From: an uncultured Bacteroidota bacterium
GTDB taxonomy: Bacteria > Bacteroidota > Bacteroidia > UKL13-3
Length of the DNA: 64,000 nucleotides
Reading direction: 5' to 3'
Assembly: GCA_903910445.1 (NCBI GenBank)
Contig: CAIVZR010000090.1
Coordinates: forward strand, 1 to 64,000
Part shown: piece after piece, positions 1 through 9,382 of the stretch
Layout of the letters: the number at the start of each line of letters is the position of its first letter
Position numbering within the stretch: the stretch's first letter is position 1
The notes under the pieces: model-generated
What the model was told of the DNA's origin: nothing
Database searches by the model: none
Seen by the model: the letters and a program-made list of their open reading frames with translations, nothing else
Made by a program: the position numbers and the translations under genes

Positions 1-3000
1 ATACATTGATGTTGATTTCATCCTTAGCGTAGGTTCTGTTATTATCAGCTTGAGCCGTAGGTTGCGTTTTGTTCAATGAACATCCTGTACATACATTATT
101 CCAATTCCAAGTAGTGTATTCACCTTCAACTTCTTCTCCAATGAATAATCCTTTCATGGTAACGCGAGCAGCGTTTGTTCCTTCTGTTTCAATTTCTTCT
201 AATGAATAAATTGCAGCAACAACGGTACTTCCGCGTTCTACTTCGAATTCGTCGCGAGCATAAACTACTACACTTTTCTCATCAGTATTGAATTGATTGT
301 ACGGGCCTAATTCTACTTCATCATAAATTTTCAATACTGTACAATTTGAGAATTTGATTTTAGCATTAGAGCAAGAAGTTAATGAACGAATATAAACAAC
401 AGGCTTGGTGAAAGTAACGGTAGCGTTAGTTCCAACAGTGATGTTTTTGTAGATAGAGTCACTTAATGTTACTGTTGCATTATTAGCTACATTCACATTG
501 TTACCTGAGTTATAATAAGGATTGCTTTTGAATGATGGCAATGATACTGTTGCAGCAGTATTATATTTAGTGGTAACTGTTGAATTTGAGCTAACATCGA
601 TATGGCTTGCTTTTCCAAAAGTAGTGCTGCCAGTGATAGTAGAATGATTTTCTACTTCCAATTCGCCACCACATGAGCTGGTTACACCAACTCCACCAGT
701 TTGAACGTATGAATAACCTTCTAATTCAGCTTCATGAGTAGCTAAGATAGTATAGCTAGAAAGTAATGAAGTAGCATTGTATGCAACATAAGTGCTCGCA
801 GTTGAAGTACAACCGAAGCTATTGGTAGCAGTTACAGTATAAGTACCTGTAGCATTTACATTAATAACAGCAGTAGTAGCACCAGTATTCCATGAGTAAG
901 TAGAACCAGAAGAACCTGAAGCGGTCAATACAATTGAACCACCTTGGCAGAATCCTGGCATTACACCTTGAGAAATAGAAACTGAAGGGATGCTTCCAAC
1001 AACAGTAACAGTAGCTGTTCCAGTTGAAGTATTGTTATGAATATCAGTTACAGTTAATGTTACATTATTAACTCCGATATCGCTACAGCTAAAATTGGTT
1101 TTGCTTAACGAATAAGAAGCGATACCACAATTGTCGGTGCTTGCATTGTTTACTTGAGAAGCTGTTACCGACGCGCTTCCTCCTACTAAAGTAATGGTTA
1201 CATTTTGTGTATTTACAACAGGAGTCTCATTATCATTAACTATTACGTCGAATGAACAACTAGACGAATTTCCCGACATGTCGGTTACCGAATAGTTAAC
1301 AGTGTTGGTTCCAGTAGGGTATACCTTGCTATAACGACGAGCGATATAAGTACTTATATCAGCAGTGCTTCCACATAATTTAATATCATCGATATAGAAT
1401 AATGGAGTTGCTGAAGGATTAGGATCAGAGTTTAGGAAATTAGTTACAGGATAGAAGTCGAGTGATCCAATTTGGTTAGCCCCTGCAGCACCTCCTGACT
1501 GTGCAGAGAATTGCCATGTTGAAATGGTTGTTCCATTAATAATTAAAGTAGTTTGATTTGCAGTTTGGTCAATCAATTGTTTTACTTCAAACCAAGCTCC
1601 TTGAGGGTAGCTAAAATCTATAATTCCACCATTTCTTTTTAGGCGACCACTTTCATTAGAGTTAAATTGTATTTGATGAGCCCATTGAACACCTGCTGCT
1701 TCAAAATGTTGAAGATTATAGTATGCAGTATGTCCTGCAGGGATATAAACCATGAATGATATTTCCCAGTTTCCAGCAGTTTGGTTACCCAACAAGTACA
1801 GCTGATCTGGAGGACCACCACCAACATTGCCTGAAATTTTCATGCTCTTAGAACCATTGAAAGCTTGCTCAGTAGTTATTACACCACTTGAATTGGTATC
1901 TGACCAAAGTTTCCATTGTGGTGATTGTCCACTAACGGCTGAAACGGTATAATCTTCCATCCCATCGGTATTACATACAGGGCCACAGTTGTCACTTACT
2001 TCTGGACCAGTTACAGTTACATTAGCGTAACATTTGCCAGCATCATTGTTCGTGGTCATATTCGAAGGGCAAGTAATATTAGGTGCAATTTCGTCAGGGG
2101 TTCCTGTAACTTCAACCGAGTCATAAGTAGCGCATCCAAATTCAGAAGTAATCGTAACATAGTACCATCCTGGGGTAAGATCAGTTATTTGACCATTGGT
2201 ACTGTTATTACTCCATAAAACTGAGTATTCAATACCATCTAAATTATTTACGAAATTTATAGATCCATCATTTCCATAGGGGCAGCTTGCGGGTGTTGCT
2301 TCTAATGAATAGCTAAATCTGCATGGATTCACTGATATGGTATATGATTGCTTTGCTGGAGCATGTGAGGTATACCATAAATCATTAGCAATTAAAGTAA
2401 TGGTATAATTACCAATATCAGAATCTCTTGGAGTGCCACTAAGATGCGCTGTTCCGTCTCCGTAATCAGTTAAGGTTAACCAGGTTGGTAACGATGATGC
2501 AATAACCTTAAGTATATCTCCGTAGGCTAAATCTGAATCTGAAACTTCGATATCATAGGAATATAACTCATTTTCGTAGGCTGTTTCATTTGGTGTAGAA
2601 GTAAATACTGGAAGTGAGTTCGGATTTAAGATATAGGTTATCGTGGTGGTGGTATTATTTGTGCTTTGAGAATTTCCACCCTCTGAATTATCGTTATTGT
2701 TGTTATCGTTGTTATCGTTATTGTTATTGTTGTTATCGTTACTGTTATTATCGTTATTGTTGTTGTTATCGTTGTTATTATTATCGTTATTGTTGTTATC
2801 GCTACCACCTTCGTTTGATGTACTAATTAGAGCAGTGAATGAAACAATATGAGGCCCAAAATCAGCGGCCCACGGTTTCCAGTTCATCGTAACTTCTGGT
2901 GTAGTTACATACGAGGTTGGCAAACTTTCAGATAAGGTTGCTCCTGTTGGAATAGATCCGCTGGAAATACGAGTTTTGTTGCTTGAGTTTGGATTCGTAG

Positions 3001-4186
3001 CGCGTGCAATATCAGTTACTTGAACACCAGTAGATACTACATAATTAGATGCAATACGAGTGGGGGATACAAATACAGGAGCAGTATTAACATTGATTTT
3101 TAGTTTAGTATTTGTATGAATACTTTCAGTTCTGGTAGCAACGAAAGTCATTTCGTATAATCCTACTTGAGAACCTGATGGTGTAAAGCTAAAGCTTGTT
3201 GTTGCTGGATTTGAAGCATTGGATGGTAACGACGGGCTAAAGGTAGCTCCTGAAGGCTTTCCTGTAACGCTCAACACGATATTGCTGCTTGAATTAACGT
3301 CTAACGCTTTAATATCAAAAGTCAAAGTTTCACCAGGGCTCATATTATACACATAGTTATCTTCGGGGGTAACTGAATAATCGAAAATAGGAGGTGTATT
3401 TGCTGCAACAATCTTAATGATGAAATCAATAACTGTGATTGATCCACTTGCATCGGCAATTGAAACTCCACCATTATATAATTGACCTGCAGATTTGCCT
3501 GTGGTGTTAAACGTGGCAATACCAGAAGCTGAATTTACGGTTAACCCAGCAAGGTTTGAAACCCCTGTTTGAGTGGAGGTTGCTAAGCTATAAGTTAATG
3601 TTTGACTATCGGGGTCGCTAGCAGGCAAATAAAAAGTTGCCGACGATTGACCGGCAGCTAGATAAATAACAGCAGGTGCTGATGAAACAGGACTTCCAGT
3701 ATTGCCAGAAACTAGTTTTACCTCTGTTTCAGAACGCAAATTTAGATCACTGTTATTTTGAAGTGAGTTAATTTTACAGCAATTTGTATAAGATGCATTA
3801 AACGACGTTGCACTTCCAGCATAAGTATGCGTGATGGTACGTTCGGCTGTGAACCAATCTTCTGAAGCGTTAATTGAAGTGACTACGAAAGTTAGGTCAT
3901 TTTGATTGGCGGCATCTCCAAAATCAAGACTACCCGAATTTGGATTAATAGTAGCACCCACAGAAACTCCTGAGAAATAACTTGTGCGCCAAGCTGTTGT
4001 AATTTTAAAAGTAACGGTTCTAGAACCAGTATTAGCACGGGTCCATGACATTTTAGCGTAACGAAGGTGCGAGGCTTCGGTGTTGGTAGGCGCGAGGATG
4101 GCCATTAAGGCAAGTAGAAGAGAAAGAAATAGACTTTTCTTCTCCAAAGAAAATCTTTGAATAGTACGTTGTAATTTGTTGTACAT
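1..4186 (-). CDS. Giant secreted multidomain adhesin-like protein, 3' end beyond the window
   Basis: Open for about 1395 codons from an ATG at 4184-4186 to the window edge, so the C-terminus is not seen. The N-terminus has a basic stretch and a hydrophobic core (LFLSLLLALMAILAP), a signal peptide. Visible domains in order: Ig/cadherin-like repeats to about residue 450; an Asn/Asp low-complexity linker (about 456-500) flanked on both sides by EGG; a putative-Ig domain (about 520-610, GTPRDSDIGNYTITLIAND); a SprB-like repeat (about 620-690, ending GCATYDSVEVTG); an HYR domain beginning APNITCPSNM (about 699); a lectin/LamG-like region; the rest of HYR; a PKD-like repeat and a beta-helix-like tail. 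Likely surface-exposed and probably T9SS-exported; no catalytic site seen. It is transcribed divergently from crcB. Exact function unknown. Confidence 0.85.
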   Translation of the reverse strand, partial: MYNKLQRTIQRFSLEKKSLFLSLLLALMAILAPTNTEASHLRYAKMSWTRANTGSRTVTFKITTAWRTSYFSGVSVGATINPNSGSLDFGDAANQNDLTFVVTSINASEDWFTAERTITHTYAGSATSFNASYTNCCKINSLQNNSDLNLRSETEVKLVSGNTGSPVSSAPAVIYLAAGQSSATFYLPASDPDSQTLTYSLATSTQTGVSNLAGLTVNSASGIATFNTTGKSAGQLYNGGVSIADASGSITVIDFIIKIVAANTPPIFDYSVTPEDNYVYNMSPGETLTFDIKALDVNSSSNIVLSVTGKPSGATFSPSLPSNASNPATTSFSFTPSGSQVGLYEMTFVATRTESIHTNTKLKINVNTAPVFVSPTRIASNYVVSTGVQVTDIARATNPNSSNKTRISSGSIPTGATLSESLPTSYVTTPEVTMNWKPWAADFGPHIVSFTALISTSNEGGSDNNNNDNNNNDNNNNNDNNSNDNNNNNNDNNDNNNNDNSEGGNSQSTNNTTTTITYILNPNSLPVFTSTPNETAYENELYSYDIEVSDSDLAYGDILKVIASSLPTWLTLTDYGDGTAHLSGTPRDSDIGNYTITLIANDLWYTSHAPAKQSYTISVNPCRFSYSLEATPASCPYGNDGSINFVNNLDGIEYSVLWSNNSTNGQITDLTPGWYYVTITSEFGCATYDSVEVTGTPDEIAPNITCPSNMTTNNDAGKCYANVTVTGPEVSDNCGPVCNTDGMEDYTVSAVSGQSPQWKLWSDTNSSGVITTEQAFNGSKSMKISGNVGGGPPDQLYLLGNQTAGNWEISFMVYIPAGHTAYYNLQHFEAAGVQWAHQIQFNSNESGRLKRNGGIIDFSYPQGAWFEVKQLIDQTANQTTLIINGTTISTWQFSAQSGGAAGANQIGSLDFYPVTNFLNSDPNPSATPLFYIDDIKLCGSTADISTYIARRYSKVYPTGTNTVNYSVTDMSGNSSSCSFDVIVNDNETPVVNTQNVTITLVGGSASVTASQVNNASTDNCGIASYSLSKTNFSCSDIGVNNVTLTVTDIHNNTSTGTATVTVVGSIPSVSISQGVMPGFCQGGSIVLTASGSSGSTYSWNTGATTAVINVNATGTYTVTATNSFGCTSTASTYVAYNATSLLSSYTILATHEAELEGYSYVQTGGVGVTSSCGGELEVENHSTITGSTTFGKASHIDVSSNSTVTTKYNTAATVSLPSFKSNPYYNSGNNVNVANNATVTLSDSIYKNITVGTNATVTFTKPVVYIRSLTSCSNAKIKFSNCTVLKIYDEVELGPYNQFNTDEKSVVVYARDEFEVERGSTVVAAIYSLEEIETEGTNAARVTMKGLFIGEEVEGEYTTWNWNNVCTGCSLNKTQPTAQADNNRTYAKDEININV
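2693..2817 (-). repeat. GATAACAACAATAAC-type minisatellite encoding an Asn/Asp linker
   Basis: About 125 bp of near-repetitive GATAAC/AATAAC triplets inside the giant surface protein. On the minus strand it encodes blocks of Asp followed by two to five Asn, with one Ser interruption, bounded by EGGS and SEGGNS. It is in frame and probably a flexible or calcium-associating linker. Such triplet arrays often vary in copy number between strains. Confidence 0.8.
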
Positions 4187-4663
4187 AGTTAATTAAATTA
4201 AATTTTTTGTTAAAACGATTCTAATTATTTCACTATTCAAAAATTATTGTTACTGCGTCTCTAGGTGCGAATGTAATGTTTAGAATTGTTCTAAAAAAGG
4301 TATTTAATTATTTAAATGCTAAAATGTATAAAATAAGATACACTTTTCGGGTGATATGTTCTTCTCCAGAGCATTTTCGCCGGGCTCAATTCGAGCCTTA
4401 AAAATTGGATTATAAAAAGAGCATTTAACTCAAAAGTATAATATTTATAGGCATTATAGAGAATTGCCATTGCAGAACTAAGATGTCATTTTTTATCAGG
4501 ACTTTTGTGTTTTTATTAGAAAACCGAATACGGCTAATTTTTGAGATACTCGAACTTAAAATTAAAAAACTTGATAACTTTAAAAATGACCAAAAAAAGA
4601 TACAGAATTCGCAAGGGCCATTTCGATCATCGATAATCTACTACCTTTGCTCTACTTTATATC
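4187..4663. other. Divergent intergenic region between surface protein and crcB
   Basis: 477 bp, AT-rich, carrying promoters for both flanking genes. A small GGCTC/GAGCC hairpin lies near 4383-4397. I looked for a fluoride riboswitch before crcB and did not recognise one. A 76-codon frame at 4483-4713 overlaps crcB and has no protein-like features. Confidence 0.6.
4642..4649 (+). promoter_or_regulatory. TACCTTTG -7 box of crcB
   Basis: Exact match to the Bacteroidota -7 consensus TAnnTTTG, 14 nt before the crcB ATG. No clear TTTG -33 element is visible upstream. Confidence 0.55.
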
Positions 4664-5035
4664 ATGAAAATACTATTCGCAATTGGCTCTGGAAGTTTTA
4701 TCGGTGGGGCTAGCCGTTACCTCATCTCCCTCTTTTTTCAGCAAAAAATTCAAGGGGTATACCCATGGGCGACTTTTACGGTAAACCTAATTGGTTGCTT
4801 TTTAATTGGAATCGTATTTAGTGCCTTTGAAAAGGGAAATATGAGCGGTGATTGGAAATTATTTTTAACAACAGGCATCCTCGGTGGATTTACCACCTTT
4901 TCAGCATTCTCAATGGAATCATTGCAAATGATGCGTTCAGGAAATGTCATGCTTGCAATGATATATGTTCTTACCAGCGTTTTATTAGGTATTGTATTTA
5001 GTTTTCTTGGTTACAGTCTTATTAAATCCTTCTAG
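4664..5035 (+). CDS. crcB: Fluoride efflux transporter CrcB (Fluc)
   Basis: 123 residues, the usual length for a Fluc subunit, with four hydrophobic segments. Family hallmarks are visible: GGASRYL in the first helix, ATFTVNLIGCFLIG in the second (with the conserved pore Asn), and GILGGFTTFSAFSMES in the third, containing the TTFS(x)F motif that lines the fluoride path and coordinates the central sodium. The protein is expected to form a dual-topology dimer in the inner membrane exporting F-. Start chosen at ATG 4664 because the TACCTTTG box lies 14 nt upstream. It is followed 88 bp later by the DUF4836-like gene; no functional link is evident. Confidence 0.95.
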   Translation: MKILFAIGSGSFIGGASRYLISLFFQQKIQGVYPWATFTVNLIGCFLIGIVFSAFEKGNMSGDWKLFLTTGILGGFTTFSAFSMESLQMMRSGNVMLAMIYVLTSVLLGIVFSFLGYSLIKSF

Positions 5036-5123
5036 CTAGATACGTTTTTACAATTAATTGAATTGAGATTTTAAAGTTTCTCATTTCTCATTATTCCTTA
5101 TTTTGCAGCAAAATTAAATCGAT

Positions 5124-6887
5124 ATGAATTCTAAAAATCTCAAAATTGCAGTGATCTCCCTGCTTTCTCTTATTGTTATCTTCTTTGTTTACCGATTCTT
5201 TTTCGGTTCAGCTCGCAGCATCTATCGATTAATTCCAAAAGATAGTTATGTAGTGATGAATGTAAATTTGAAGGCGATTGCAACGAAACTTGATCTAACA
5301 AGAATAAAAAACTCGACACTCTACGCTAAGTATAAAGCAGAAACTAGTCGCGGTGAGAAAGATTTTTTACAGGTTATTTTTGATTCTGTTTTGCATGATC
5401 CTAAGAAATCGGGAATCGACTTTGGTACGGAAGCCAGCATCTATGGCTTTGAGAAAGGGCATGGGAGGTATTTTGCTGTTGCCGTTGCCATTGATAGCAA
5501 GTCGAAGTTTGATAAGCTCATTGATGAAAATCTTACTAAGGAAAATAAACAATATGCAAAAGGTGATATTAATATTATTGAGATAGATGACAGGATTCTT
5601 CTAGGATATGATGGTGATCATGCCATCCTTTTAATTACAGAACAATATGATAATGTTCGAGAAAAATCGGTTGAAAAAACATTGCTCTATTTATTCGATT
5701 TACATCGCGACGAAAATTTCAATAAGAATATAGCCTCCTCAAAATTTGCAAGCACCAAAGGCGATATCACTTGGTTCGTTGATATGCAACATCTTATTGG
5801 CGATGAGATGCCTAAGAAAAGTGAAGGTAGAAAGTATTTCGATTTTAGCTTGCTTTCATCACTTAATTTCAATCAAGATAATTTTGAATTCAACACCGAT
5901 TTCGTATTTGAGACGGAAGATGTATTGAAGGATGTAAAATCAATTATTACCAAGCATGGTATTTCCCGTGAACAGCTTCCTTTTCTTTCCAATGGTAAGA
6001 TATTGGGGCTACTATCGCTCTCTTTCGACTTCAAACAATTTATTGAAGTATTTGGTGCGAAATACGAAAAAGAGCTAGGCCGAAAATTATCCAATGATGT
6101 AGAAGGCATAACCATGGAGGATTATAAGAATCTATATACAGGTGATGTGAATGTTTCCTTGTTGGATGTAAAAGCAATAATGGAGGATTATGATAAATAC
6201 GAATTGGATGAAACAACCAAAGAATATAAAATGGTTAAAGCACAACGCCCTAAATTTCTACCCATATTTTCTGCAACGATGGGAATTAAAGATAAAGCAT
6301 TATTAAAGAAAGTATTTAAAACTGTCATTGAGAGGAATCCTGGTTCAACAGAAGAGTTTGGAAGATATCTGGAATTAAATAATAGTTATATCGGTTCACT
6401 GTATTATGTGGTGAGTGGTAATTATATCACACTAATCAACGACTCTGCTTTGGCTTACAAAATTAAGAATGAAGGCAAACTTGGTGAGTCACCTGATGCA
6501 ATGAAGGCCATGGTTTGCGAAAACGCCTTTTCTTTCTTCCTAGATTTGGATTTGAAGAATTATCCTGAAGGACTCAAATCAACATATTTTGAAAATTATT
6601 ATATGAAAGAGGTTTCTGCACCTTTCTTTGCAAATATCAATAGTATTTATATCACTGGAAATGACCAGTATGGGCAACTAAAAATAAATCTGGTGCCAGG
6701 CAATGATAATTCACTGGTTCGATTATTTAATGCATTCGATGCACAGGTAAAAAATGAATTGGAGAGAGAGCAGCTTCGTTCTCAAGAGCGTGAAAAAGAG
6801 CAGTCACTCTTGGATTCACTAAACAAATTGGCAGCGCCAGAGGACGAGGTAAGAGATGAAACTCCAGCGTACAGTCCCCAACACTAG
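5124..6887 (+). CDS. Membrane-anchored DUF4836-like protein
   Basis: 587 residues. An N-terminal hydrophobic helix (about residues 8-27) suggests a signal anchor with the rest in the periplasm or exported. The opening of the soluble part (IYRLIPKDSYVVMNVNLKA) and the repeated two-lobed pattern resemble DUF4836-type proteins of Bacteroidota, which have no known activity. The C-terminus is charged (EREQLRSQEREKEQ). No lipobox and no catalytic motif seen. The next gene, an ABC ATPase, starts only 6 bp after the stop, and the permease overlaps that one, so the three are probably one operon and this protein may act in the same envelope process. Family assignment is by eye. Confidence 0.6.
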   Translation: MNSKNLKIAVISLLSLIVIFFVYRFFFGSARSIYRLIPKDSYVVMNVNLKAIATKLDLTRIKNSTLYAKYKAETSRGEKDFLQVIFDSVLHDPKKSGIDFGTEASIYGFEKGHGRYFAVAVAIDSKSKFDKLIDENLTKENKQYAKGDINIIEIDDRILLGYDGDHAILLITEQYDNVREKSVEKTLLYLFDLHRDENFNKNIASSKFASTKGDITWFVDMQHLIGDEMPKKSEGRKYFDFSLLSSLNFNQDNFEFNTDFVFETEDVLKDVKSIITKHGISREQLPFLSNGKILGLLSLSFDFKQFIEVFGAKYEKELGRKLSNDVEGITMEDYKNLYTGDVNVSLLDVKAIMEDYDKYELDETTKEYKMVKAQRPKFLPIFSATMGIKDKALLKKVFKTVIERNPGSTEEFGRYLELNNSYIGSLYYVVSGNYITLINDSALAYKIKNEGKLGESPDAMKAMVCENAFSFFLDLDLKNYPEGLKSTYFENYYMKEVSAPFFANINSIYITGNDQYGQLKINLVPGNDNSLVRLFNAFDAQVKNELEREQLRSQEREKEQSLLDSLNKLAAPEDEVRDETPAYSPQH

Positions 6888-6893
6888 TAATTG

Positions 6894-7538
6894 ATGAATA
6901 TTCGTATTGATGCATTGGTACCCAGTTTTCTGGAAGGGAAAATTCCTACAGGGAATTTATGGGCAAAACAAATTGCACTTGATGATACTGGATACTATTT
7001 AATCAATGCCAACTCTGGTAAAGGAAAATCAACACTGCTTTCTTATTTATTCGGTGTGAGAAAAGATTATCAGGGAACGATTCATTTTAATAATAAAAAC
7101 CTTCGCGAATTTAATATTGATGATTGGGCTGATTGGCGAAGCAAAAAAATATCGATGGTATTTCAGGAGCTGAAGCTCTTTCCACAACTCACCGCCTTGC
7201 AAAATGTATTGATGAAGAATGAACTCACGAAGCATTTCTCACTCGAGCAAACGCGTGAATTATTCTCCCGGCTCCAAATATTAGAATTTTTAGATACCCC
7301 TTGTCAGCAAATGTCATTGGGGCAACAACAGCGTGTTGCCATCATCAGGGCCCTGCATCAGCCCTTCGAATGTATTTTACTGGATGAGCCCTTTAGTCAC
7401 CTCGATAATGAAAATACCGGCTTGGCTTTGAATCTTATTTTGGAACACTGTAAGATTCAAAAGGCGATGATGATAATGAGTAGCCTTGGTAGTAATCATG
7501 GATTTAATTTCACCGAAATATTTAATCTGGCTTCATGA
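6894..7538 (+). CDS. ABC transporter ATP-binding subunit with atypical motifs
   Basis: 214 residues, a single nucleotide-binding domain of LolD/FtsE size. Walker A reads NANSGKGKST (Ala replaces the first Gly), the Q-loop is in ISMVFQELKLFP, the signature is MSLGQQQRVAIIRAL instead of LSGGQ, and Walker B is CILLDEPFSHLD. The H-loop region (KAMMIMSSLGSNHGF) lacks the usual histidine after the hydrophobic strand. ATG 6894 is preferred over a TTG one codon upstream. It overlaps the downstream FtsX-like permease by 4 nt (ATGA), so both form a type VII (MacB/LolCDE/FtsEX-like) ABC system; substrate unknown. Confidence 0.85.
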   Translation: MNIRIDALVPSFLEGKIPTGNLWAKQIALDDTGYYLINANSGKGKSTLLSYLFGVRKDYQGTIHFNNKNLREFNIDDWADWRSKKISMVFQELKLFPQLTALQNVLMKNELTKHFSLEQTRELFSRLQILEFLDTPCQQMSLGQQQRVAIIRALHQPFECILLDEPFSHLDNENTGLALNLILEHCKIQKAMMIMSSLGSNHGFNFTEIFNLAS

Positions 7539-8719
7539 TTCAAAATTTATTACCTGGCAAACATGGGAAATTGCAACTTTGGATTGTGATGTTTGGATCC
7601 TTTATAGGATTGAGCCTCGTGATGATTTCAACCCAGCTCTATTTAGATTTTAAAAATTTTCTCACCGTCAAATCCGATTTTTTATCTGCACAGTTTATTA
7701 CCGTAAATAAAAAGGTGAATGTATTAAACACCCTGCTGAATAGTAAATCCACATTCAGTGCTGAAGAAATAGAAACCTTGTCGAAGATGCCACAGGTAAA
7801 GCAGGTGGCGGGCTTTGTATCGAATCGGTTTCGGTTGAAGACTTCGATTCAATTTGCCGGACAACAATTATACTCCGATTTGTTTTTCGAATCGGTGCCC
7901 GATGAATATTTGGATATTCAGCCCGACCGCTGGGAATGGGATTCGGTGGAAGGTATCATCCCCATTATCCTTCCAGCCGATTATTTGAATTTGTACAATT
8001 TCGGATTTGCTCCAGGACAAGGACTGCCCCAGCTTACGCCCGATATGATATCGATGGCCACCTTGCAAATTCAAATAAATGGGGAAGGGAAGGAGCGCGT
8101 TTTCAAAGGGAGAATTGTGGGCTTCTCCCATCGGATCAATTCGATTTTGGTGCCTATGGATTTTATGCAATACGCAAATCAAAATTTCAGTGATGCCCCA
8201 AAGCTCGAGCCTTCACGATTGATTGTGGCAAGTGATAACCCCGCAGATCCAGCATTGATGAAGTATTTCGATGAACAAGGGTATGAGTTGAATAATGAAT
8301 TATTGAAGAACTCTAAGATGCAATCGTTGATGAGAGTTATTCTAACTATTGTGCTTTTTCTGAGTGCTATAATTATCGCATTGTCTCTAACTGGCTTTGT
8401 GCAGTTCTCCCGGTTACTTATCAATAAGAAAGAATATGAGATACGTATACTATACTATTTGGGTTATACCCACCGATTCATCGCTTCTAAATATTTAATA
8501 TTTTATTTGCGAATTACGAGTATCGTTTTTTTGTTTTCATTAATCAGTTTGTTTGCAGTGCAATATTTCTTTGGCGACTGGATGGCATATAAAGGATTTG
8601 AATTCGAATCAACCATAAAATTAGAAGCCATCTGTTCAGGCTTCGCCTTGTTTGCAATTCTTTTAATAACAGGAGCCTGGGATATATTTCGGGTGACGAA
8701 GAAGCTAGCGAAAAGCTAA
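7535..8719 (+). CDS. FtsX/LolC-like ABC permease
   Basis: 394 residues with the FtsX-family layout: a first transmembrane helix (about residues 13-33), a periplasmic domain of about 230 residues, then three helices near the C-terminus (about 268-290, 320-345, 362-385). Between helices 2 and 3 is the cytoplasmic coupling segment containing NKKEYEIRILYYLGYTHRFI. It starts inside the stop codon of the ATPase gene, so the pair is translationally coupled. The family uses ATP hydrolysis to drive mechanical work in the periplasm (lipoprotein release, hydrolase activation, export). The DUF4836-like protein upstream is a plausible partner (inference). Confidence 0.8.
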   Translation: MIQNLLPGKHGKLQLWIVMFGSFIGLSLVMISTQLYLDFKNFLTVKSDFLSAQFITVNKKVNVLNTLLNSKSTFSAEEIETLSKMPQVKQVAGFVSNRFRLKTSIQFAGQQLYSDLFFESVPDEYLDIQPDRWEWDSVEGIIPIILPADYLNLYNFGFAPGQGLPQLTPDMISMATLQIQINGEGKERVFKGRIVGFSHRINSILVPMDFMQYANQNFSDAPKLEPSRLIVASDNPADPALMKYFDEQGYELNNELLKNSKMQSLMRVILTIVLFLSAIIIALSLTGFVQFSRLLINKKEYEIRILYYLGYTHRFIASKYLIFYLRITSIVFLFSLISLFAVQYFFGDWMAYKGFEFESTIKLEAICSGFALFAILLITGAWDIFRVTKKLAKS

Positions 8720-8883
8720 GGATTGAAATCATTCAACGGGACCTGAACGGGTCATCACCATTTTTCCATTTTGCAATTCATAATATTCCTGAATTACTTG
8801 TTCCGATTCATTGTCAACGCGTATACTTCGAAAGATTTCATATAATTCCATAAATAAATTCGATTTATAATTTTCAATTGTAT

Positions 8884-8956
8884 CCATGTCAGTCTTGGGA
8901 AATTTGGTGGGTAGCCTAAGTAGGCCAATGTTCTGACGTGCATTAGTTACGTTTAT
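8884..8956 (+). repeat. Degenerate half of the composite palindromic repeat
   Basis: Contains TTTGGTGGGTAG followed by a decayed outer arm (ACGTGCATTAGTTACGT, compared with ACGTGCCGTAGGTACGT elsewhere). The inner hairpin has lost complementarity (CATGTCAGTCTTGGGAAAT). It appears to be an old copy of the element at 9231-9297. Confidence 0.6.
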
Positions 8957-9075
8957 ATAAATGATGTTAAAGGAAATGCAATTACGTCTAATATTTGGTG
9001 GCCATTCGCCTCTCCTTGCAGCAAACACGCAACAACGGCGGATTCGGGATGGGTCCCAAATGAAATGCACATCAA

Positions 9076-9297
9076 ACGTTCCTATGGAACGTCAGTCATG
9101 GGAGGAGTTATGTTTCTACCCACCAAATGACCCCATAGGGTCATAATACAATATCCTCCATAATACGATTTCTGAATTATAAATCACTCTTGTATTCCTC
9201 CACTCTCACTCTCACACTCAAACTGTATTCATGTCCCCATAGGGACATCTGGTGGGTAGCATAAAGGTGTCCCTGAATTGATGTGCCGTAGGTACGT
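9076..9297. repeat. Composite palindromic repeat, copy A
   Basis: Order of parts: outer hairpin ACGTTCCTATGGAACGT (9076-9092); box CTACCCACCAAATG (9116-9129); inner hairpin 9127-9144 with ATG/CAT ends and an ACCCC/GGGT stem; an AT-rich central segment with imperfect TATAAT/ATTATA symmetry; a CTCTCACTC tract; inner hairpin ATGTCCCCATAGGGACAT (9231-9248); box CTGGTGGGTAG (9249-9259); outer hairpin ATGTGCCGTAGGTACGT (9281-9297). The two halves mirror each other. Related copies lie at 16404-16621 and 58474-58664. Confidence 0.85.
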
Positions 9298-9382
9298 TTG
9301 AATATTGGTATTGATTAATACAAAATCGTGAAATGACATTTCAATAATGTATTCAAAAAAAGTCATTCTATAGACGCCGCAG

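Noticed and set aside
2614-2826. Tyr/Cys-rich plus-strand frame
   Set aside because: It is the antisense reading of the Asn/Asp linker of the giant surface protein.
4483-4663. Possible fluoride riboswitch or small gene before crcB
   Set aside because: No recognisable riboswitch core, and the 76-codon frame overlaps crcB and lacks protein features.
8729-9070. 113-codon minus-strand frame between the permease and methyltransferase genes
   Set aside because: Its N-terminal half reads through repeat sequence; only the last 52 codons look protein-like and no family is recognisable.
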